Positions 58,815-64,000 of a stretch of 64,000 nt of DNA are shown piece after piece. Position 1 is the first letter of the stretch. Every line of letters begins with the position of its first letter. This stretch comes from Frigidibacter sp. RF13 (GTDB lineage: Bacteria; Pseudomonadota; Alphaproteobacteria; Rhodobacterales; Rhodobacteraceae), in assembly GCF_026626305.1 (NCBI RefSeq), contig NZ_JAPNUE010000001.1, positions 1,054,001 to 1,118,000 of the forward strand. Direction: 5' to 3'. A model generated the notes under the pieces. It saw nothing but the letters and a program-made list of their open reading frames with translations, did no database searches and was not told the origin of the DNA. Both the position numbers and the translations under genes were made by a program.

Positions 58815-58977
58815 TCTTTCCCCCATCCTTGATCGCGGCGAGTTATGCGGCGGCGGGGCCCCGCGCGCAAGCGAAAGACTGTCGCACGAGATGTCCGTTG
58901 GCGTTTTACCGCCCGTTAGCCACAAGGGTTCTAGGCTTGCCCCGACGACCCACCCGACTGGACCGCGAGGGCAAGAG

Positions 58978-59676
58978 ATGGCCGACGATCTGACCGAACT
59001 ACTGGCAACACAGGCGCCGCAGCCGGGCCGCCCGCTTTGGGGCCTGACCGTGCTGGTGGTCGAGGACAGCCGTTTTGCCTGCGAGGCGATGCGGCTTTTG
59101 TGCCTGCGCTCCGGCGCGCGGATCAGGCGGGCGGATTGTCTGGCCTCAGCGCGCAGGCATCTAATGACCTACCGGCCCACGGTGGTGATCGTCGATCCCG
59201 GCCTGCCGGACGGTTCGGGCCTTGACCTGATCGCTGAGCTCTCTGCCGCGCGGCCCCGCATTCCCGCGATCCTCGGCGCGAGCGGCGATCCGGAGATGGC
59301 GGCGGAGGCGCGGGCGCGCGGCGCGGACGGGTTTCTGGTGAAGCCGATCGAAAGCCTCGCCGCCTTCCAACGCGCGATCCTTACCGCCCTGCCCGCCGTC
59401 GGCGGCGCCCGGCCGCAGGTGCAGCCGGGCGACCGGATCGAGCCCGACCGGATGGCGCTGCGCGACGATCTGCTGCATGCGGCCGATATTCTCGACGATG
59501 CGCCGGATGACGGGCGGCTCGACTATCTGTCGCGCTTCCTTGTCGGTGTGGCGCGCATCGCCCATGACGGGGCGCTTGCCGATGCGGCGGAGGCGATGGC
59601 GGGCGATCATGACCGCGCGCCGGGCGAGCTGTCGGCGCTCGTGCGCGAACGACTGGCGGCAGGATCGGCCTTCTGA
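58978..59676 (+). CDS. Response regulator (REC domain) with C-terminal helical extension
   Basis: A 232-residue protein. The receiver domain (about 22-138) has acidic Glu29/Asp30 (VVEDSR), phosphoacceptor Asp73 (IVDPGLPDG), a Ser at ILGASGD and Lys122 (FLVKP). The C-terminal 75 residues are helical with no DNA-binding motif, and could be a small histidine-phosphotransfer-like or dimerisation element although no phospho-His motif is clear. Conserved type in Rhodobacteraceae, no kinase adjacent. ATG at 58978. Confidence 0.85.
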   Translation: MADDLTELLATQAPQPGRPLWGLTVLVVEDSRFACEAMRLLCLRSGARIRRADCLASARRHLMTYRPTVVIVDPGLPDGSGLDLIAELSAARPRIPAILGASGDPEMAAEARARGADGFLVKPIESLAAFQRAILTALPAVGGARPQVQPGDRIEPDRMALRDDLLHAADILDDAPDDGRLDYLSRFLVGVARIAHDGALADAAEAMAGDHDRAPGELSALVRERLAAGSAF

Positions 59677-59713
59677 CATGGGCAGCGACCGCGACCGTGA
59701 CGCGCCTGCGGCC

Positions 59714-60436
59714 TCAGCCCGCCGCGCGGTCGGGGTCGGTGGTCGCGAGGAACGGACGGGTGAGAGCGGAAAGGCTTTCGCGTTGCTGCCCGGCGGCATC
59801 GAAATTCCCGTCGTCCAGCCAGCGGTCGTAACAGGATTGAAGCCCTGCCCAATCGCCATCGGTCATCGCGAACCAGGCGGTATCGCGGTTGCGGCCCTTG
59901 TAGATCATATGCTGGCGGAAGGTGCCCTCGTAGGAGAAGCCGAACCGTTCGGCCGCGCGGCGTGAGGGGCGGTTCAGCGCATCGCACTTCCATTCATAGC
60001 GGCGATAGCCGTTGGCGAAGGCCCAGCGCATCATCAGCATCATCGCTTCGGTTGCGGCGCGCGTGCCCTGAAGGGCGGGCGACAGGCAGATATGGCCGAC
60101 CTCGATCGCGCCATGCTCGGGCGTGATCCTCAGGAAGGCGGCGACGCCCGCCGCCCGGCCGCTCGCCAGATCGCGGATCGCGTAGAAACAGGGATCGGGC
60201 TTACCTTCCATCCCTTCGGCCCAGAGCCGGTAGTCTCCCTCAGTCGCGAAGGGGCCATAGCCCATGTAGGTCCAGAGGTCGGGCCTGTCGGCGAAGGCCG
60301 CATGCAGCTCTGCCGCATGCGCCGCCGCACTCAGCCTTTCGAGGCGGACGAGACGGCCCGCAATCTCGTTCTCATCGGGCCAGCGGGCGGGCTGCCACCC
60401 CGCTACGTCCGGCCCTACCGGGGTAGTCGTTGTCAT
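59714..60436 (-). CDS. GNAT family N-acetyltransferase (RimJ/RimL-like)
   Basis: A 240-residue acetyltransferase. Core features: EVGHICLSPALQGTRAATEAMMLMMRWAFANGYRRYEWKCDALNRPSRRAAERFGFSYEGTFR, typical of RimJ/RimL-type enzymes acting on protein N-termini or amino groups. The end of the protein is Arg/Ser-rich. ATG at 60436 follows AAAAGGAAG. Substrate unknown. It converges with the response regulator (37-base gap). Confidence 0.9.
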   Translation of the reverse strand: MTTTTPVGPDVAGWQPARWPDENEIAGRLVRLERLSAAAHAAELHAAFADRPDLWTYMGYGPFATEGDYRLWAEGMEGKPDPCFYAIRDLASGRAAGVAAFLRITPEHGAIEVGHICLSPALQGTRAATEAMMLMMRWAFANGYRRYEWKCDALNRPSRRAAERFGFSYEGTFRQHMIYKGRNRDTAWFAMTDGDWAGLQSCYDRWLDDGNFDAAGQQRESLSALTRPFLATTDPDRAAG

Positions 60437-60653
60437 CTTGCCACTTCCTTTTCTGTGCCGATTCGGGCGGGCTTTTCGCGGCTCAGGCTGCCATGCCGCC
60501 GCGAGGGGCGCAAAGCGCCGCAGCATGTCCACCGCCATGATATCTGGCGGAAATCGCCCCTACCGCGTCACCCGCATTCCGCATTTCGGCCCCAATTGGC
60601 GGCGATCTTTGCCTCATGTGTTTTTCCCGGCCGCCGCCGGACATGAGGTTGAG

Positions 60654-60782
60654 ATGACGGACCGTATTCTGCGTATCGCCCTGAACGAACGGCTTACCCG
60701 CGCCGCCCACTGGACTGTGTTCACACTTGGCGCCGCTTCTCTGGTTTTCTCGATCGCGGCAACTGCCGCGTCGGCCCTCTAA
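60654..60782 (+). CDS. Small membrane protein (42 residues)
   Basis: A very short frame with ATG at 60654, a GAGG site six bases before, and sequence MTDRILRIALNERLTRAAH followed by one hydrophobic helix of about 20 residues (WTVFTLGAASLVFSIAATAA). It ends 75 bases before a good terminator. Single-helix proteins of this type are plausible in the inner membrane. No recognised family; a real gene is probable from signals, not proven. Confidence 0.5.
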   Translation: MTDRILRIALNERLTRAAHWTVFTLGAASLVFSIAATAASAL

Positions 60783-60856
60783 GACAAGTTTCTCGCCTGT
60801 ACCGCGAACGGGTGGCATTACCGCCGCCATACTCACGGTGACGCCGGCAGGCAGCA

Positions 60857-60894
60857 AAAGGCCCGGGGACCAAACCCCCGGGCCTTTGTCTTTG
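60857..60894. terminator. Strong bidirectional terminator
   Basis: AAAGGCCCGGGG (60857-60868) and CCCCGGGCCTTT (60876-60887) form a 12-bp stem with a 7-base loop, followed by GTCTTT; on the minus strand the stem is followed by TTTTGC. It lies 16 bases after the aspS stop and 75 bases after the small gene. This is the clearest intrinsic terminator in the window. Confidence 0.85.
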
Positions 60895-60910
60895 CCTGAG
60901 GCGCGCAGCC

Positions 60911-62686
60911 TTATTCCTTGGGAATGGTCCTGAGGCGCAGGTCGCGCAGCTGTTCGTTCGTGGGCTCGGAGGGCGCGCCCATCATCAGATCCTCGGCGCG
61001 CTGGTTCATCGGGAACATGATGACCTGGCGGATATTCGCCTCGTCAGCCAGAAGCATCACGATCCGGTCGATCCCGGCCGCGCAGCCGCCGTGCGGGGGG
61101 GCCCCGTATTTGAACGCCTTGACCATGCCGCCGAAGCGCTTCTCGACCTCTTCCTTGGGGTATCCCGCCAGTTCGAAGGCCTTGAACATGATCTCGGGCT
61201 TGTGGTTGCGAATCCCGCCCGAAATCAGCTCATAGCCGTTGCAGGCTAGGTCGTACTGATAGGCATGGACCTTCAGCGGATCGCCATTCAGCGCCTCAAG
61301 CCCGCCCTGCGGCATCGAGAACGGGTTGTGGGAAAAGTCGATCTTGCCCTCGTCGGTCTTCTCGTACATCGGGAAATCGACGATCCAGGCGAATTTGAAG
61401 CAGTTCTCTTCGGTCAGACCCAGTTCGCGACCGATCTCGTTCCGCGCGCGTCCCGCTACGGCTTCAAAGGTCTCGGGCTTGCCGCCGAGGAAGAAGACGG
61501 CATCGCCCTCGCCAAGGCCAAGTTCCACGCGGATCGCTTCGGTCTTGTCCTCGCCCAAGGCCTTGGCGATCGGACCCGCTGCCTCGGTCGTGCCATCCTC
61601 AGCCTTCCGCCAGAAGATATAGCCCATGCCCGGCAGGCCTTCCTTCTGGGCGAAGGCATTCATCCGGTCGGCGAACTTGCGGCTGCCGCCGTTGGGGGCG
61701 GGAATGGCACGGACTTCGTTGCCTTCCTGTTCCAGAAGCTTGGCGAAAATCGCGAAGCCCGAGCCGCGGAAATGCTCGCTGACGTCCGCCATCCTGATCG
61801 GATTGCGCAGGTCCGGCTTGTCGGAGCCGTACCATTTCAGCGCGTCCTTGTAGGCGATGCGCTGCCAGTCGGCATAGACCTTCCGGTCGCCGCCGAATTC
61901 TTCGAACAGGCCCTGGATCACCGGCTGGACGGCGGCAAACACATCCTCCTGCTCGACGAAGGACATTTCGATGTCGAGCTGGTAGAAATCGGTGGGCGAA
62001 CGGTCGGCGCGCGGGTCTTCGTCGCGGAAGCAGGGCGCGATCTGGAAATAACGGTCGAACCCCGCGACCATGATCAGCTGCTTGAACTGCTGGGGCGCCT
62101 GCGGCAGGGCGTAGAACTTGCCGGGATGCAGGCGCGAGGGCACGAGGAAGTCGCGCGCGCCTTCAGGGCTTGAGGCCGTGATGATCGGCGTCTGAAACTC
62201 GTTGAAGCCTGCCGACCACATGCGGTTGCGGATCGAGCGCACCACGTTCGAGCGCAGCATCATGTTGCGGTGCAGCCCCTCGCGGCGGAGGTCGAGGAAG
62301 CGGTAGGTGAGGCGGGTTTCCTCGGGGTAGTCGAGGTCGCCGAAGACCGGCAGAGGCAGTTCTTCGGCCGGGCCGAGGACCTCGACCGCCATCGCGTAGA
62401 CCTCGATCTCGCCGGTGGGGATCTTGGGGTTCACGAGCGAGGCATCGCGGGCCTTCACGCGGCCATCGACGCGGATCACGGTTTCGGCCTTCAGCTTTTC
62501 GATCGCCGCGAAGGCCGGGCTGTCGCTGTCGGCAAGCACCTGCGTCATGCCGTAGTGGTCGCGCAGGTCGATGAAAAGGACCCCGCCATGATCGCGCACC
62601 CGATGCACCCAGCCCGACAGGCGGACGCTCTCGCCCGCATGCGATTTATTGAGATCGGCGCAGGTATGGCTGCGGTAGGCGTGCAT
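60911..62686 (-). CDS. aspS: Aspartyl-tRNA synthetase
   Basis: A 591-residue class II aminoacyl-tRNA synthetase that charges tRNA-Asp (and probably tRNA-Asn in the non-discriminating form). The N-terminal anticodon-binding OB-fold ([24 protein letters not shown]) is followed by the catalytic core: motif 2 [19 protein letters not shown] and motif 3 [19 protein letters not shown]. It contains the bacterial GAD insertion. ATG at 62686 follows AAGGGG; fifteen earlier codons in the open frame are not conserved-looking. Confidence 0.97.
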   Translation of the reverse strand: MHAYRSHTCADLNKSHAGESVRLSGWVHRVRDHGGVLFIDLRDHYGMTQVLADSDSPAFAAIEKLKAETVIRVDGRVKARDASLVNPKIPTGEIEVYAMAVEVLGPAEELPLPVFGDLDYPEETRLTYRFLDLRREGLHRNMMLRSNVVRSIRNRMWSAGFNEFQTPIITASSPEGARDFLVPSRLHPGKFYALPQAPQQFKQLIMVAGFDRYFQIAPCFRDEDPRADRSPTDFYQLDIEMSFVEQEDVFAAVQPVIQGLFEEFGGDRKVYADWQRIAYKDALKWYGSDKPDLRNPIRMADVSEHFRGSGFAIFAKLLEQEGNEVRAIPAPNGGSRKFADRMNAFAQKEGLPGMGYIFWRKAEDGTTEAAGPIAKALGEDKTEAIRVELGLGEGDAVFFLGGKPETFEAVAGRARNEIGRELGLTEENCFKFAWIVDFPMYEKTDEGKIDFSHNPFSMPQGGLEALNGDPLKVHAYQYDLACNGYELISGGIRNHKPEIMFKAFELAGYPKEEVEKRFGGMVKAFKYGAPPHGGCAAGIDRIVMLLADEANIRQVIMFPMNQRAEDLMMGAPSEPTNEQLRDLRLRTIPKE

Positions 62687-62884
62687 GGTCGTCCCCTTCA
62701 AGAGGCAATCTTTCGGTTCGCGCCGATACACATGGGTGGGGCGGCGAAGTCAAGGGGCGGAACCGCTTCCTCACCCGGCCTATCCAGCAAGATGCCGCAC
62801 CCCGCCATGCCCCGGGCTTGACGTGACCGAATATTTTGCGCTTTGAGCCACACTGGCGCCAGATTTTCCAGCCAATCGACTGAC

Positions 62885-63181
62885 ATGAATACAGAAACAA
62901 TCACCTTCCGTTCCCTGCCCGCTGTTTCCGGCACATTGGTCGGTCCAAGCGTCGCCAGCTTCACGCACGGTTCGGAGGCGAGGCGGGTCACGCTGTCTGC
63001 GGTTCTTGCATCTCCGGCCCTGCTTGCCGCCATATCGTACGGCAACTCCGCTTTGATGGAGCTGAACGCAACCGGTGAACCTCTTGGTGTCGCCGCCGTC
63101 GCTCTGTTCGCTCCATTGTTTCTCTTCGGCGTGCGGCGCGCAGCGAAACTGGCGCACGCCGGTCAGGCTGCAGTTTCGTGA
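62885..63181 (+). CDS. Hypothetical membrane protein linked to a GT87-like gene
   Basis: A 98-residue protein with two hydrophobic stretches (about 36-55 and 68-85) and no signal motif that I recognise. ATG at 62885; an in-frame TTG at 62843 is possible. Its stop overlaps the GTG start of the next gene (GTGA), so the two are translationally coupled. Base composition is somewhat lower in G+C than aspS. Possibly a small partner of the membrane glycosyltransferase. Function unknown. Confidence 0.6.
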   Translation: MNTETITFRSLPAVSGTLVGPSVASFTHGSEARRVTLSAVLASPALLAAISYGNSALMELNATGEPLGVAAVALFAPLFLFGVRRAAKLAHAGQAAVS

Positions 63182-64000
63182 TCCTGCGCGGCCCAAGAGC
63201 CGGGAGCGCGGCCGATCGAGCCATAGCGCTTACGATCCTGGCAGTCTGGGCTCTCGTTCAACTTGTGCTGCTCTGGGACGAATTGCCGGGCGACCTATCG
63301 GCGATCTATGTGGCCGGCTGGTTCTGGAACAACGGCGAGCCGGGCCTCATCTACGATGCCCCCCCACATTTCTTCGGTGGCACTCCGCCTCAATGGATCA
63401 GCCGCGTCAACGAGATCGGCGGACAAGAGGCCACCGTTTTCCCCTATGTTTACCCGCCACTGTGGGCAGCCCTCGCCGGGCCGCTTACAGGCTGGATGGA
63501 CGCGTTCTGGTTCTCGCGCACCGTCTATGTGTTTCATATCTCGCTTCTTGTCGCCTGCGTCTTCATCTCTGCACGGTTCGCACGCCCGCGCCTGATGCCC
63601 TATTGGACCTGGGCTGCACTCGCGGTCATCGCGCTGGTACTTTCGACGCCAGCGAAGAGTGCGCTTGACCAGAACCAACCGACAATCGCGATGATGTTTC
63701 TCCTGCTTTTCGGCCTTGATCGGCTCGTGCAAGGCAAGGATCGTGCGGCGGGCATTTGCCTCGCAATCGCCGCCGCACTGAAGATCACGCCGGTCCTTTT
63801 CGTCCTCATCCTTCTGGTGGAGCGGCGTTTCCGCGCCGTGGCTGCCTTCGTGGTTACGGGCGGCCTCCTCGGCGGCCTCAGTCTTTTGCTGTGCGGAACA
63901 GAGGCGCACTGGCAGTTTCGCGATGCCGTCCAGCTCGTTTCGGACAATGGCCTGATCTCGGCCGTCAATCTCTCGCTGCGCACCGCGTTCTACGGGGTCG
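63178..64000 (+). CDS. GT87/DUF2029-like membrane glycosyltransferase, cut by the window end
   Basis: The frame opens with GTG at 63178 and runs off the end, 274 codons so far. It is a polytopic membrane protein: IALTILAVWALVQLVLLW begins the first helix, then an Asp/Tyr-rich periplasmic loop with VFPYVYPPLWAALAGPL, then LDQNQPTIAMMFLLLFGLDRLVQGKDRAAGICLAIAAALKITPVLF, the pattern of DUF2029/GT87 polyprenyl-phosphate-sugar transferases. It may mannosylate a lipid or polysaccharide; the donor and acceptor are unknown. Overlaps the preceding gene by 4 bases. The 3' end is outside the window. Confidence 0.8.
   Translation, partial: MILRGPRAGSAADRAIALTILAVWALVQLVLLWDELPGDLSAIYVAGWFWNNGEPGLIYDAPPHFFGGTPPQWISRVNEIGGQEATVFPYVYPPLWAALAGPLTGWMDAFWFSRTVYVFHISLLVACVFISARFARPRLMPYWTWAALAVIALVLSTPAKSALDQNQPTIAMMFLLLFGLDRLVQGKDRAAGICLAIAAALKITPVLFVLILLVERRFRAVAAFVVTGGLLGGLSLLLCGTEAHWQFRDAVQLVSDNGLISAVNLSLRTAFYGV

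Overview
The window is about two thirds G+C and densely coded. It looks like chromosomal DNA of an alphaproteobacterium of the Rhodobacteraceae/Paracoccaceae type (Rhodobacter, Defluviimonas or Rhodovulum relatives). Support for this is the opgG-opgI-opgH-opgC operon order known from Rhodobacter sphaeroides, the tatA-tatB-tatC-DUF815 block, the methylmalonyl-CoA epimerase/DUF1467 pair, a SqrR-like ArsR regulator and family-typical small proteins (DUF6455, DUF1178). The genus is not determined. I see no rRNA, tRNA, CRISPR array, integrase or transposase.

Layout. 1-3448: end of the 2-oxoglutarate dehydrogenase cluster (sucB 3' part, hypothetical gene, broken DUF4440 gene, MAPEG protein, lpdA). 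3494-9610: pirin, then a cyclase-family metal hydrolase, a MarR regulator and a two-subunit indolepyruvate:ferredoxin oxidoreductase, probably one aromatic-compound module. 9811-13701: aroQ, CorA-type transporter, flavin reductase, SqrR-like repressor, GSCFA protein. 13814-19548 (minus): a probable catabolic operon of Rieske oxygenase, flavin monooxygenase, RidA-like protein, DUF1028 protein, LysR regulator and ArgE-type deacylase. 19693-24534 (minus): opgC, opgH, opgI, opgG for osmoregulated periplasmic glucans. 25280-32379: a divergent sugar-uptake locus (ribokinase, FucU/RbsD mutarotase, SGNH hydrolase and UgpC-type ATPase on one side; binding protein and two permeases on the other). 32477-35047 (minus): DUF815 ATPase and twin-arginine translocase; Tat is relevant locally because OpgG and the sugar-binding protein both carry Tat-like signal peptides. 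35239-46836: mostly single housekeeping or accessory genes, including a WYL regulator pair, an orphan FbpC-like ATPase, a Hint-domain protein, a DEAD-box helicase, a Kdo-transferase-like gene and a PHP hydrolase. 46837-53169: a mosaic with two clearly lower-G+C genes (a methyltransferase, and an OLD-family ATPase/TOPRIM nuclease that may be a defence gene). 53399-64000: small membrane and DUF proteins, dgkA, histone-deacetylase-like gene, nitroreductase, mce, response regulator, aspS and, running off the end, a GT87/DUF2029-like membrane glycosyltransferase.

Non-coding structure. Convergent gene ends are repeatedly filled by strong hairpins. Several families recur: tandem hairpins with TTTGAA-like loops (10253, 13723, 25245, 56732), C/G-block hairpins (1992, 9640), CGAGGAG/CGACGAG elements (32406, 36307, 50052), paired GGTGCGCA hairpins (30267) and a five-hairpin cluster (52452). 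Several perfect or near-perfect palindromes in upstream regions are candidate operators. The LysR gene of the catabolic operon appears to have lost its normal start codon through one extra base. All functions come from reading the sequence by eye; no database search was run.
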